A stretch of 64,000 bases of DNA, from contig NZ_JACHMB010000001.1 of the NCBI RefSeq assembly GCF_014204795.1, forward strand, positions 7,638,501-7,702,500. Reading direction: 5' to 3'. The notes beneath the pieces are model-generated. The model was not told the origin of the DNA. It worked only from the letters and a program-made list of their open reading frames with translations, and searched no databases. This DNA is from Nonomuraea jabiensis (GTDB lineage Bacteria > Actinomycetota > Actinomycetes > Streptosporangiales > Streptosporangiaceae). Shown here piece by piece: positions 15,669 to 24,010 of the stretch (the stretch's first letter is position 1; every line of letters starts with the position of its first letter). The position numbers and the translations under genes were made by a program.

Positions 15669-16927
15669 GTCAGTGCCACCTCCATGGCGAACTGCGCGAA
15701 CAGGCTGTTGGCCCAGCCGAACCAGGGGCGGGTGAAGACGCCGGGATCGTCGGGGTCGAAGCTCTCGTGGACGTATCCGGTGCCGGCCGTCGTGGCCGCG
15801 AGCACGGCCAGCAGCTCGTCCCGCTCCGAGGCGTCGGCGGACGTCAGGCCCTGCATGATCAGCGATAACGGCCAGACATGTCCGGACTTGGTGTGCGGGC
15901 TGCCCACGCCCCGCGCGTATCGCCCCTCGGCGTAGTGCGGGTTGCCGGGGCTGAGCACGAAGGCTCGGGTGTTGCGGTACGTCGGGTCGGACGCCGGCCG
16001 GTATCCCAGGTAGGGGATGGAGAGCAGGCTGGGGATGTTGGCGTCGTCCATCAGCAGGTGGTTGCCGAGGCCGTCGCTCTCGTAGGCGTAGATCTCGCCG
16101 TGGACGGGGTGGTGGACGACGGCGTGCCGCCGGATGCCGTCGTCGATCTCTTCACTCAGTCGTACGGCGTCCTCGGCCAGGGCGGAGTCCGCGTAGACCT
16201 CCCGCGCGAACCCCGCGAGGTGGCCCAGGACGACGACGGCGAACATGTTGGCCGGGACGAGGAAGCCGTAGGTGCACGCGTCGTCGCTCGGCCGGAACGC
16301 GGAGCGGACCATGCCCGTGTACCCGCAGGCGGGGCCGCGTCCCTCGTCGACCAGCGTGTCGGTGGGCAGCCCGGGATCCGGCCGGACGAAGCGGTACGGC
16401 GAGCGCTCGGGCCGCTGCTCGGCGCGCATCGTGCCGACGACGGCGACCAGCATGCGGTACACGGACTCGTCGAACACCGACGCGTCGCCGGTCGCCTCCC
16501 AGTAGAGGTGCAGCAGCCGGATCGGGTGGCACAGGGAGTCCAGCTCCCACTTCCGCTCCCAGACCCACGGCCCCGCCCGCGGCACGTCGTCGTGGTGGCC
16601 CCGGCCGTCGGGGGTCTCGTTGAACGCGTTGGCGTACGGGTCGATCGCGACGTACCTGGCCTGCCGGTGGATCACCCCGCGCACCATGCGACGGATCCCG
16701 TCGTCGCCGGCCGCGTGCCGCACGTACGGCTCGACCTGGGCCGCGGAGTCGCGCAGCCACATCGCCGGGATGTCGCCGGTGAGCACGAACGTCGTCCCGT
16801 CCGGCAGCGGCCTGACCGTGCTCTCCAACGTGTTGAGCAGGCACTGCCGGAACATCGCGGCGGCCCCGGGGTGGCGCCGCGCGAGCAGGGGCTCGACCTT
16901 GTCGGCGAGAGCATGTACGGCTTCCAC
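15665..16927 (-). CDS. GH125 exo-alpha-1,6-mannosidase, cytoplasmic
   Basis: A 420-residue protein without signal peptide. Family GH125 motifs include TGDIPAMWLRDSAAQ (D60) near the N-terminus, HPIRLLHLYW in the middle, SGHVWPLSLIMQ and GTGYVHESFDPDDP near the end. Family knowledge: metal-independent inverting exo-alpha-mannosidases that release mannose from alpha-1,6-linked mannosides. GTG at 16927 is chosen as the start: GAAGGGA precedes it by a normal spacing and the length fits the family. It is the promoter-proximal gene of the mannan operon and would finish intracellular digestion of imported oligomers. Confidence 0.88.
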   Translation of the reverse strand: MEAVHALADKVEPLLARRHPGAAAMFRQCLLNTLESTVRPLPDGTTFVLTGDIPAMWLRDSAAQVEPYVRHAAGDDGIRRMVRGVIHRQARYVAIDPYANAFNETPDGRGHHDDVPRAGPWVWERKWELDSLCHPIRLLHLYWEATGDASVFDESVYRMLVAVVGTMRAEQRPERSPYRFVRPDPGLPTDTLVDEGRGPACGYTGMVRSAFRPSDDACTYGFLVPANMFAVVVLGHLAGFAREVYADSALAEDAVRLSEEIDDGIRRHAVVHHPVHGEIYAYESDGLGNHLLMDDANIPSLLSIPYLGYRPASDPTYRNTRAFVLSPGNPHYAEGRYARGVGSPHTKSGHVWPLSLIMQGLTSADASERDELLAVLAATTAGTGYVHESFDPDDPGVFTRPWFGWANSLFAQFAMEVALT

Positions 16928-16955
16928 ACGGTTCCCTTCGACATCGCTTGAGGGA

Positions 16956-16984
16956 AACGTAAGAATCAAGTTGTCATAAGTCAA
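16956..16984 (-). promoter_or_regulatory. Promoter of mannan operon with near-palindromic operator
   Basis: On the minus strand TTGACT (16984-16979), 17 bp, then TACGTT (16961-16956) form a good promoter ahead of the GH125 operon. The 14-mer TTGTCATAAGTCAA (16971-16984) is a near palindrome that overlaps the -35 box. It is in the AT-rich region shared with the divergent GntR-type gene (16928-17062), so it is the best candidate site for that regulator. Confidence 0.5.
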
Positions 16985-17062
16985 TATGCCTGAAACATAG
17001 AGATATAAGATGATATATATCTGGATGAGTTGACATACCAACTGAGCGCGCGAAGGGGAAGA

Positions 17063-18163
17063 GTGGCTGAGAGAGGCCCGCTGCTGTACGAGCGGATCGT
17101 CGAGTACCTGCTGGACGAGGTCAGGCGAGGCGCCCTGGCCCCGGGCGACCGCGTGCCCTCGGAGATGGAGCTCGCCGAGCGGTTCGAGGTCAGCCGCATC
17201 ACCTCCAAGAAGGCGCTCGAACTCCTGCGGGAGGCCGGCGTCGTCCATCGGATCCGCGGCAAGGGCTCGTTCGTGGCCACCCAGCTCCCCGACCTCGACC
17301 GGCTCACGCCCGCCGCGCGACCCGCCGAGGGGGAGCGCGTCCCCGGGGCCATCGCGATGATCTATCCGGACGCGTCGGAGGCGTACGGGCTGGAGCTGCT
17401 GTGCGCGGTGGAGGAGCGCTGCGCCGAGCGGGGCATCCCCCTGGTGATCAAGCGCACCCGCGGCAGCCAGGAAGAGGAGGAGAAGGCGATCGAGTCGATG
17501 GTGGACTCGGGGCTCGCCGACGGCCTGATCGTGTTCCCCGTCCACGGCGAGTACTACAACGCCGGCCTGCTGCGGACCATCCTCGACGGCCACCCGCTGG
17601 TCCTCGTCGACCGCTACCTGGCCGGGATCCAGGTGTGCGCCGTGCACACCGACAACGTGGCCGCCGCCCGCGCGCTGACCGAGCGCCTGCTCGACCAGGG
17701 GCACCGGCACGTCGCCTTCGCCTCGCCCCCGCCGGAGAACACCTCCAGCATCGAGGAGCGGCTGGAGGGCTTCCGCGCCGCCTGCGCCGCCCGCGGCCTG
17801 CCGCCCGCCCAGCAGCACCACCTGACCGAGCTGTCCAGCACCCTGCCCGGCGCCTTCTCCCCGGAGAACGTGCGGGCGGACATCGAGCGGATCCGCGCCT
17901 TCCAGGCCCGCGAACCCCAGGTCACCGCGTTCGTGGTCTGCGAGTACAACCTGGCGCGGGTGCTGGACCGGGCGATCGACGGCCCGGTCATCGCGTGCTT
18001 CGACTCGCCCCTCGATCCCGTCGCCGGCCCTGCCTTCCTCCACGTACGGCAGGACCAGCGCGAGATGGGCAGGCGGGCGGTGGACCTGCTGCTCGCCCAG
18101 ACGCGCGGCGAGCCCGTACCCGCCCGCTCCATCGTGCCCTTCACCATCGTCGAGCCCGTTTGA
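17063..18163 (+). CDS. GntR/LacI-hybrid transcriptional regulator
   Basis: A 366-residue regulator. Residues about 5-75 are a GntR winged helix (LLYERIVEYLLDEVRRG...PSEMELAERFEVSRITSKKALELLREAGVV...GKGSFVA). Residues about 95-366 are a LacI/periplasmic-binding-type sugar-sensing domain, the arrangement of B. subtilis AraR. The GTG at 17063 follows GAAGGGGAAGA; an upstream TTG has no ribosome site. It is divergent from the mannan operon and followed 14 bp later by a second GH76 gene, so it probably senses a mannose-containing oligosaccharide and controls both directions. Confidence 0.87.
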   Translation: MAERGPLLYERIVEYLLDEVRRGALAPGDRVPSEMELAERFEVSRITSKKALELLREAGVVHRIRGKGSFVATQLPDLDRLTPAARPAEGERVPGAIAMIYPDASEAYGLELLCAVEERCAERGIPLVIKRTRGSQEEEEKAIESMVDSGLADGLIVFPVHGEYYNAGLLRTILDGHPLVLVDRYLAGIQVCAVHTDNVAAARALTERLLDQGHRHVAFASPPPENTSSIEERLEGFRAACAARGLPPAQQHHLTELSSTLPGAFSPENVRADIERIRAFQAREPQVTAFVVCEYNLARVLDRAIDGPVIACFDSPLDPVAGPAFLHVRQDQREMGRRAVDLLLAQTRGEPVPARSIVPFTIVEPV

Positions 18164-18177
18164 CGGACGGAGAGACC

Positions 18178-19305
18178 GTGTCCGACGTGTGGAAGTCCGA
18201 CCCGTGGAAGTCCGACCTGTGGAAGTCCGACCTGTGGAACCACCGCGCCGACCTGGCCCAGCGCAGCCTCGACCACTATTTCGCCGCCCCCGGGGAGCAG
18301 CTGTTCAACAACTGGCATCCGCTGGAGCCGGGAGACAACGACGTCTTCAACTACTGGTGGCTGGCCCACGCCGTCGACGTCCGGATCGACGCCTACCTGC
18401 GGACCTCGGACCCGGCACGTCTGGAACAGGCCCGGCGCATCCACGACGGGATCCTGCGGCGCAACGGGGGAGCGCTGTTCAACGACTACTTCGACGACAT
18501 GCTCTGGCTCGCCCTGGCGACCCTGCGCCTGGCCGGGGCGACCGGTGAGGGCGAGCTGTACGGCGAGGCCGTCGAGCTCTGGCAGCACGTCCTCGACCAC
18601 GGCTGGAACGACCACGAGGGCGGCGGCATCGCGTGGCGCGTCTCCCAGCCGTACTACAAGAACACCCCCGCCAACGCCCCGTTCGTCATCCTCTCGGCGC
18701 GGCTGTACCGGCACACCGGCGAGCGGCGCTACCTGGAGCGGGCCCGGCTCGTCATGGACTGGCTGGAGCGCACGCTCGTACGACCCGACGGGTTCGTGCA
18801 CGACGGCGTCAACCGCCAGGAGGACCATGCGGTCGACGAGGACTGGCGCTTCACGTACAACCAGGGTCTGTACGTCGGCGCGTGCGTCGAGCTCGCCCGC
18901 GCCCTCGGCGAGGAGGACCACCTCTCCCGCGCCTACCTCTCCCGCGCCGCCCGGACCGCTCGGACGGCCATCGCCGAGCTGGGCGTGGACGGCGTGTTCG
19001 CCGCCGAGGGCGAGGGCGGCGACGAGGGCCTGTTCAAGGGCGTCTACTACCGCTACGCCCGCGAGCTCGTCGAGGCCGCCGAGGTGCCCGAGGTCACGGC
19101 CTTTGTGCTGGGCAGCACCGAACATTTGTGGCGGGCGTGCGGCGGCCCTGACGGCCTCGTCCTCGCGAGTGACCGGTGGAACCGCCCGCCCCGGGCGAAG
19201 GTACCGTTGTCGGCCCAGCTCAGCGCGGTCATGGCCACGGAGATGTGCGCCGCCCTGACGTCGCCGCGCGTACGTGCGCCCGGGCAGCCTGAGGGCAGCC
19301 GCTGA
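18178..19305 (+). CDS. GH76-family glycoside hydrolase, cytoplasmic
   Basis: A 375-residue protein with the (alpha/alpha)6 pattern of GH76. The catalytic pair is D106-D107 (FNDYFDDMLWLAL); TYNQGLYVGA lies in the second half. No signal peptide: the first 20 residues are a repetitive SDxWK sequence encoded by a 15-bp tandem repeat (18181-18240). GTG 18178 is chosen from the ACGGAGAGA ribosome site and spacing to the regulator gene. It would act on imported alpha-1,6-mannooligosaccharides with GH125. The divergence between it and the secreted GH76 suggests separate roles rather than recent duplication. Confidence 0.85.
   Translation: MSDVWKSDPWKSDLWKSDLWNHRADLAQRSLDHYFAAPGEQLFNNWHPLEPGDNDVFNYWWLAHAVDVRIDAYLRTSDPARLEQARRIHDGILRRNGGALFNDYFDDMLWLALATLRLAGATGEGELYGEAVELWQHVLDHGWNDHEGGGIAWRVSQPYYKNTPANAPFVILSARLYRHTGERRYLERARLVMDWLERTLVRPDGFVHDGVNRQEDHAVDEDWRFTYNQGLYVGACVELARALGEEDHLSRAYLSRAARTARTAIAELGVDGVFAAEGEGGDEGLFKGVYYRYARELVEAAEVPEVTAFVLGSTEHLWRACGGPDGLVLASDRWNRPPRAKVPLSAQLSAVMATEMCAALTSPRVRAPGQPEGSR
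18181..18240 (+). repeat. 15-bp in-frame tandem repeat at the GH76 N-terminus
   Basis: The unit TGGAAGTCCGACCTG occurs at 18190-18204 (one mismatch), 18205-18219 and 18220-18234. Partial units lie on both sides (TCCGACGTG before, TGGAAC after). Translated, it gives WKSDP-WKSDL-WKSDL-W. Near-identity at DNA level points to recent slippage rather than protein selection. Confidence 0.85.
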
Positions 19306-19319
19306 CCGTGGCCGCACGG

Positions 19320-19676
19320 TCACCCGAGCCCGTGGTGGGCCAGGTTCACGGCCAGGGCGGCCACCACCAGGGAGAAGAACACGGCCCACGGGCCGAAGTG
19401 GTAGTCCCGGGCCCGCAGGTGGGCGGCGAACGCCCCGAGGAAGTACAGCACCAGGCCGGCGGCGGCCAGCGTGCCCAGCACCGGCACCGCGAACCCGGCC
19501 AGCAGCCCCAGCGCGCCCGCCCCCAGCAGCAGGCCCAGCGGGAGCATCCAGGAGTGGGGGACGCGCATGTTGTCCGCCTGGCGCTTCGGATAGTCGTGGC
19601 CGATGAGGTTGGCGACGGCGGCCAGGCCGATGACCGCCGAAGCGAGGAGGGTGATGGCGAGGTAGAGGACGAACAC
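19320..19676 (-). CDS. DoxX-like membrane protein
   Basis: A 118-residue protein with four predicted transmembrane helices covering most of its length (VLYLAITLLASAVIGLAAVANLI at the start, then three more). It fits the DoxX-like family of small membrane proteins, whose biochemical role is unclear and sometimes linked to thiol or redox stress. It lies 94 bp downstream of the ECF41 sigma-factor gene on the same strand and has its own ECF41-like promoter, so it is the probable target of that sigma factor. Confidence 0.75.
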   Translation of the reverse strand: MFVLYLAITLLASAVIGLAAVANLIGHDYPKRQADNMRVPHSWMLPLGLLLGAGALGLLAGFAVPVLGTLAAAGLVLYFLGAFAAHLRARDYHFGPWAVFFSLVVAALAVNLAHHGLG

Positions 19677-19723
19677 GAGGGTCTCCTTCTCCGTGAGGAC
19701 GACGGCAGGTCGGTCGCCTCACG

Positions 19724-19750
19724 GACGGGGCAGCGCCCCAAGGAGTGACA
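19724..19750 (-). promoter_or_regulatory. ECF41-type promoter of the DoxX-like gene
   Basis: On the minus strand TGTCAC (19750-19745), 17 bp, then CGTC (19727-19724). This matches the -35 TGTCACA / -10 CGTC consensus known for ECF41 sigma factors. It lies 47 bp before the start codon of the DoxX-like gene and downstream of an ECF41 gene. Confidence 0.65.
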
Positions 19751-19770
19751 GCGGGCTCGTGTGACTTAGG

Positions 19771-20640
19771 TCATGCCGCCACGCCGGCGAGCTTGTCCGG
19801 GTTGCTGACCACGTGCACCGTCTTGATCGCCCCGTCCAGCAGATGCAAGGTCATCGCCAGCACCGGCGTGCGTCCCGAGCGGACGACGATCCCCGGGCCG
19901 CCGTTGACCTGGAGCACCTGAGCGTGCGAGTCGGCGGGCATGCGCTTGGAGAGGATGACGATCGCGCGGGCCACGTACTCGTGTCCGTGGATCGCCTTGC
20001 GGGGTGCGCCCGTGAGGCCGCCGCCGTCGCTCACCATCGTCACGTCCGGTGCCAGCACCTCCAGCAGGGCTTCCAGGTCGCCGCCGAGGCAGGCGGCCAG
20101 GAACCGCTCGGTGGCCTGCTGCCTGGTCGCCGGGTCGGTGTCGTAGCGGTGGCGCCGTTCCTCGACCGCCTTCCTGGCGCGGTGCGCGATCTGCCGCACC
20201 GCCGCCGGGTTGCGCCCGACGAAGCGCGCTATCTCGGCGTGGCTGTAACCGAAGGCCTCGCTCAGCACGAACACCGCGCGCTCCGTCGGCGACAGGGCCT
20301 CCAGGACGAGCAGCATCGCGGTCGACACCGAATCGGTGAGCACCACGTCCTCGGCGACGTCCGGGAGGGTGAGCATCGGCTCCGGCAGCCACGGCCCGAC
20401 GTAGGACTCGCGCCGCACCCGCGCGCTGCGCAGCCGGTCGATCGCCAGCCGGGTGGCCACCCGCACCAGATAGCCTTCGGCGTCCGCGACGGCGGCCACG
20501 TCGACGCGGCTCCAGCGCAGCCAGGCGTCCTGCACCACGTCCTCGGCCTCGGCGACACTGCCCAGCACCCGGTACGCCACGGCGTGCAGCAGCCCCCGGT
20601 GCTCGGTGAACTTCCGCTCGGCCTCGAGCATTCGCGTCAT
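19771..20640 (-). CDS. ECF41-group RNA polymerase sigma factor with SnoaL-like C-terminal domain
   Basis: A 289-residue sigma factor. Region 2 contains AEAEDVVQDAWLRW and VRVATRLAIDRLR; region 4 contains LSPTERAVFVLSEAFGYSHAEIARFVGRNPAAVRQIAHRAR. The linker WLPEPMLT is a hallmark of ECF41 sigmas. The C-terminal about 120 residues form a SnoaL/NTF2-like domain which, in characterised members, modulates sigma activity in place of an anti-sigma factor. No separate anti-sigma gene is nearby, in agreement. The likely target is the adjacent DoxX-like gene through the promoter at 19724-19750. Confidence 0.9.
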   Translation of the reverse strand: MTRMLEAERKFTEHRGLLHAVAYRVLGSVAEAEDVVQDAWLRWSRVDVAAVADAEGYLVRVATRLAIDRLRSARVRRESYVGPWLPEPMLTLPDVAEDVVLTDSVSTAMLLVLEALSPTERAVFVLSEAFGYSHAEIARFVGRNPAAVRQIAHRARKAVEERRHRYDTDPATRQQATERFLAACLGGDLEALLEVLAPDVTMVSDGGGLTGAPRKAIHGHEYVARAIVILSKRMPADSHAQVLQVNGGPGIVVRSGRTPVLAMTLHLLDGAIKTVHVVSNPDKLAGVAA

Positions 20641-20718
20641 GAGGAGGGCTTACCAGGGTGAGCCCATGGTCGGGTACCGGCCCTCGACCCGGTTCCGCGG
20701 GCCTGGCAGGCTGTGATC

Positions 20719-21696
20719 ATGATTGGTGACACAGCTCGTCCCCTCGTTTTATTGCGGGTTGTCCTCGTCTCTCTGGTGGCGGCCCTGGCCGGGCTGCCCG
20801 CCGTACCGGCCGCCGCGGCTCAGGCGGCGGCTCCGGGTGGAATGTACAGGTTCGTGGTCGCCATCGGCGGCCTGAAGACCTCCTCGAACGAGAACTGGGT
20901 GCGCCTGGCGACCTACTCCCTGACCGCCGACGGCACGGCGTACGACTCCCACTTCCACTGGTCGCAGCGCGTACGGGTGTCCCGCAGCGGCACCGGCGTC
21001 ACCGGCGCCGGCTGCGGCGTGCGGGCCTGCGAGGTGCAGACCGCCAACGGGTTCCAGGCGAGCGCCTTCCCCAAGAAGCTCAGCGGCACCTACACGGTGA
21101 CCGGCTCGGTGCTGCGGATCACCTGGACCGGCAACGGCTGGGAGGAGTGGACGGTCAGCGAGCCGATCGCCGGGCAGCTCGCCAAGCTCACCTTCCGGGG
21201 CAGCTCCTTCGGCGCCACGCACGGGTACGGCTACGGCAGCAACGCCGCGTGGAGCGAGCGTGCCTCGATAGCGGAGCTCGCCGCCTTCGACCACACCCGG
21301 CTCAAGCACGACTACCACCTGTGGAAGACCGACGCGGGAACCCCGTACCTGGACGAGGGCGCGGGCAGCCCGTTCTGGCTGACCGGGTGGCGGCCGTGCT
21401 CGGGCGGCCGCTGCCTGGGCGGCGCCACGGCGGCCACCGACTACTACCTGTCCACTGCGAACGCCACCTCGAACGACCGCAGGAACACCATCTGGCACTG
21501 GCGGCGCGAGCTGGCCGACGCGCGCGGCGAGCACTGCTACACCGGCAACTCGCACGTGAAGCCCATGCTGCAGATCATCGACAGCTCGGGCGGCTTCCAC
21601 GGCTGGGTCGCCGTGGAGGCCTCGCTCAACCAGTCATCGCCCGCCCAGGGCACCTCGGCCGACGACATCGGCGTCTTCGAGCTCAGCGAGTTCTAG
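20719..21696 (+). CDS. Secreted protein of unknown function
   Basis: A 325-residue protein with a signal peptide (hydrophobic LLRVVLVSLVAALAGL, then an Ala-rich cleavage region near residue 37). The mature part is rich in Trp, Tyr, Gly and Ser, with several Cys (CGVRACEV and CSGGRCLGG) likely in disulfides, and looks all-beta. I do not recognise a family. ATG 20719 is preferred over GTG 20713 because GGCAGG is then at normal spacing. It is divergent from the ECF41 gene, and the next gene downstream is an independently promoted polysaccharide-lyase-type gene. Confidence 0.65.
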   Translation: MIGDTARPLVLLRVVLVSLVAALAGLPAVPAAAAQAAAPGGMYRFVVAIGGLKTSSNENWVRLATYSLTADGTAYDSHFHWSQRVRVSRSGTGVTGAGCGVRACEVQTANGFQASAFPKKLSGTYTVTGSVLRITWTGNGWEEWTVSEPIAGQLAKLTFRGSSFGATHGYGYGSNAAWSERASIAELAAFDHTRLKHDYHLWKTDAGTPYLDEGAGSPFWLTGWRPCSGGRCLGGATAATDYYLSTANATSNDRRNTIWHWRRELADARGEHCYTGNSHVKPMLQIIDSSGGFHGWVAVEASLNQSSPAQGTSADDIGVFELSEF

Positions 21697-21741
21697 CCGG
21701 CCGCGACGCCCCCGGGGGCGGCCACAAACAAGCCATATCTC

Positions 21742-21799
21742 TTGTCAAGGTGTGGTGTCAGGGCTACGATCGCACCGACCTTTAGGAAACTTTCCTAAA
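21742..21799 (+). promoter_or_regulatory. Promoter and TTTAGGAAA/TTTCCTAAA operator of the lyase gene
   Basis: TTGTCA (21742-21747), 17 bp, TACGAT (21765-21770) form a promoter. TTTAGGAAACTTTCCTAAA (21781-21799) is a perfect inverted repeat with 9-bp arms around a single C and sits where the transcript should start, just before AAGGAG. It recalls operators of ROK-family repressors of secreted glycanases such as CsnR in Streptomyces (from memory). A related core, GAAACTTTC, occurs at 41659-41667. Confidence 0.7.
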
Positions 21800-21814
21800 T
21801 AAGGAGTGGGGTCC

Positions 21815-23017
21815 GTGGTCCGTCCCCGTCGTCGCGGGATCCTGTCGTCCCTCGCCATCGTCCTGGCGATTCCCCTGATCACCGCCGTCCTGTCCCCGCC
21901 CGCCGCCGTGGCCCGGACGGCGCCGGCCGCCTTCGCGCATCCCGGCGTGCTCGTCAGCAAGGCCCAGCTCGACTTCGTCCGCGCCAAGGTCAGCGCCGGG
22001 GCCCAGCCGTGGAAGGGCGCCTACGACCAGATGATCGCCAGTCCGCTCGTGTCATTGTCGCGGACCCCGAAGCCGCGGGCCGTCGTGGAGTGCGGCCCGT
22101 ACTCCAACCCCAACAACGGCTGCACGGACGAGCGCCAGGACGCGCTGGCCGCCTACACCGACGCGCTGGCCTGGTACATCTCCGGGGACAGCCGGTACGC
22201 CCAGAAGGCGATCCAGATCATGGACGCCTGGTCCGCCGTGATCACCGACCACACCAACAGCAACGCGCCGCTCCAGACCGGTTGGGCGGGATCGTCCTGG
22301 CCCCGGGCGGCCGAGATCATCCGCTACACCTACACCGGGTGGTCCGCCACGGGCGTCAATCGCTTCGCGACCATGCTCCGTGACGTCTACCTCCCCGAGA
22401 TCATCAACGGCAGCGCCCGCACGAACGGCAACTGGGAGCTGACGATGATGGACGCGTCGATCGGGATCGCGGTCTTCCTGCAGGACAAGGCGGCCTACGA
22501 CAAGGCCGTGAGCACGTTCCGGGCGCGCGTGCCCGCCTACATCTACCTCACCGCCGACGGCGCCTTCCCCAAGGGCCCGGTGGGCAGCGGCATCGACACG
22601 CGGGCCGAGGTCGTCGACTACTGGCAGGGCCAGGACACCTTCGTCGACGGGCTCTCCCAGGAGACGTGCCGCGACTTCACCCACACCGGCTACGGCCTGG
22701 CGGCGATCGCGCACATCGCCGAGACGGCCCGGATCCAGGGTCAGGACCTCTACCCCGAGGTCGCCGACCGGCTGCGGCACGCGCTCGGCCTGCACGCCAA
22801 GTACCAGCTCGGCACGGCCGTGCCGGCGTGGCTGTGCGGCGGGAGCCTCACCCTGGGCCTCGGGCCGGTCACCGAGGTCGGCTTCAACGCCCTGCACAAC
22901 CGCATGGGCATCGCGATGAGCAACACGCAGACCCTCACCGAGCAACAGCGCCCGGCGGGCACCAACAACCTCTTCGTCGCCTGGGAGACCCTCACCCACG
23001 CCGGCAACCCCAACTAG
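21815..23017 (+). CDS. Secreted alginate-lyase-family protein (PL38-like)
   Basis: A 400-residue protein with a Sec signal peptide (to about residue 33) and an alpha/alpha-toroid domain of the alginate-lyase superfamily. Conserved features shared with the paralogue at 62452-63669 include AHPGVL near the start, GAQPWK, NGNWELTMMDA and ETCRDFTHTGYG with R286, D287 and H290. These agree with PL38-type enzymes, which cleave uronic-acid-containing polymers by beta-elimination; the substrate cannot be told from sequence. The start GTG 21815 has AAGGAG eight bases upstream. It stands alone behind a strong operator. Confidence 0.75.
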   Translation: MVRPRRRGILSSLAIVLAIPLITAVLSPPAAVARTAPAAFAHPGVLVSKAQLDFVRAKVSAGAQPWKGAYDQMIASPLVSLSRTPKPRAVVECGPYSNPNNGCTDERQDALAAYTDALAWYISGDSRYAQKAIQIMDAWSAVITDHTNSNAPLQTGWAGSSWPRAAEIIRYTYTGWSATGVNRFATMLRDVYLPEIINGSARTNGNWELTMMDASIGIAVFLQDKAAYDKAVSTFRARVPAYIYLTADGAFPKGPVGSGIDTRAEVVDYWQGQDTFVDGLSQETCRDFTHTGYGLAAIAHIAETARIQGQDLYPEVADRLRHALGLHAKYQLGTAVPAWLCGGSLTLGLGPVTEVGFNALHNRMGIAMSNTQTLTEQQRPAGTNNLFVAWETLTHAGNPN

Positions 23018-23152
23018 GCATAAATCTGCTACACGAGTCTTCCGCAGCGCCATAAAACTGTGGCAAGTTGAGTACCTGTGAGCGTTCGGGGGCATGACCG
23101 CTTCCAGCGCGTCTGCCCTCCGCGCCCAGGAGCTCGCCACAGGAGGACTGCG

Positions 23153-24010
23153 ATGACCCAGACGTTGCCGGAGCGGTGCGGGGTGGTGGGCGGCGGGCGC
23201 ATGGGCGCCGGCATCGCCCACGCCCTGCTCCTCGCCGGCTGCCACGTCACGCTGGTGGAGCGCGACGGCGAGGCCGCGGCCGCCGCGCGGGACCGGGTGG
23301 CGCGGGCGGTCGAGGGCAGCGCGAAGCGCGGCCTGATCGAGGACGCCCGCGAGCCGATGGCCCGCCTGACCGCGGTGACGGACCCCGCCGCGCTGGCCGC
23401 GGCCGGGCTGGTGATCGAGGCGGTGCCCGAGGACGTCGACCTCAAGCTCGTCACGCTGCGCACCGCCGAGGACGCGGTCGGCCCGCAGGCCGTGATCGCC
23501 TCCAACACCAGCAGCATCTCGCTCGACACGCTCGCCCAGGCGCTCGCCCGCCCCGAGCGCTTCCTCGGGCTGCACTTCTTCAACCCCGTCCCGGCCAGCA
23601 GGCTCGTCGAGGTGGTCATCGCGACCGCCACCGACCCGGCCCTGCGGGAGCGGGCCGTGGCGTGGGTCGAGGCGATCGGCAAGGTGGCCGTGGTCGTCCG
23701 CGACTCGCCCGGCTTCGCCAGCAGCAGGCTCGGCGTCGCCCTCGGGCTGGAGGCGATCCGCATGGTGGAGTCCGGCGTCGCCTCGGCCGAGGACATCGAC
23801 GCCGCGATGACGCTCGGCTACGGACACCCGACCGGGCCGCTGCGCCTGACCGACCTCGTCGGCCTGGACGTCCGGCTGGGCATCGCCCGCTACCTCGAAC
23901 GCGAGCTGGGCCCCCGCTTCACCCCGCCCGACCTGCTCGTCCGGCTCGTCGAGCAGGGCCACCTGGGGCGCAAGAGCGGCAAGGGCTTCTACGACTGGAG
24001 CGAGTCGTGA
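23153..24010 (+). CDS. 3-hydroxyacyl-CoA dehydrogenase (PaaH-like)
   Basis: A 285-residue NAD-dependent dehydrogenase. The Rossmann motif is CGVVGGGRMGAGIAHA (residues 9-24); ASNTSSISLDTLA and GLHFFNPVPAS (catalytic His with HFFNP) follow; the C-terminal domain ends GRKSGKGFYDW. In the benzoate pathway it would oxidise 3-hydroxyadipyl-CoA to 3-oxoadipyl-CoA. It is the first gene of an operon with the semialdehyde dehydrogenase (four-base overlap GTGA) and boxB, which gives the pathway assignment. The start ATG 23153 follows AGGAGG. Confidence 0.88.
   Translation: MTQTLPERCGVVGGGRMGAGIAHALLLAGCHVTLVERDGEAAAAARDRVARAVEGSAKRGLIEDAREPMARLTAVTDPAALAAAGLVIEAVPEDVDLKLVTLRTAEDAVGPQAVIASNTSSISLDTLAQALARPERFLGLHFFNPVPASRLVEVVIATATDPALRERAVAWVEAIGKVAVVVRDSPGFASSRLGVALGLEAIRMVESGVASAEDIDAAMTLGYGHPTGPLRLTDLVGLDVRLGIARYLERELGPRFTPPDLLVRLVEQGHLGRKSGKGFYDWSES

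Noticed and set aside
16998..17022. GATATA/TATATAT run in the GntR-mannan intergenic region as a repeat element
   Set aside because: It is a short AT-rich promoter-like patch without regular units; not reported as a repeat.
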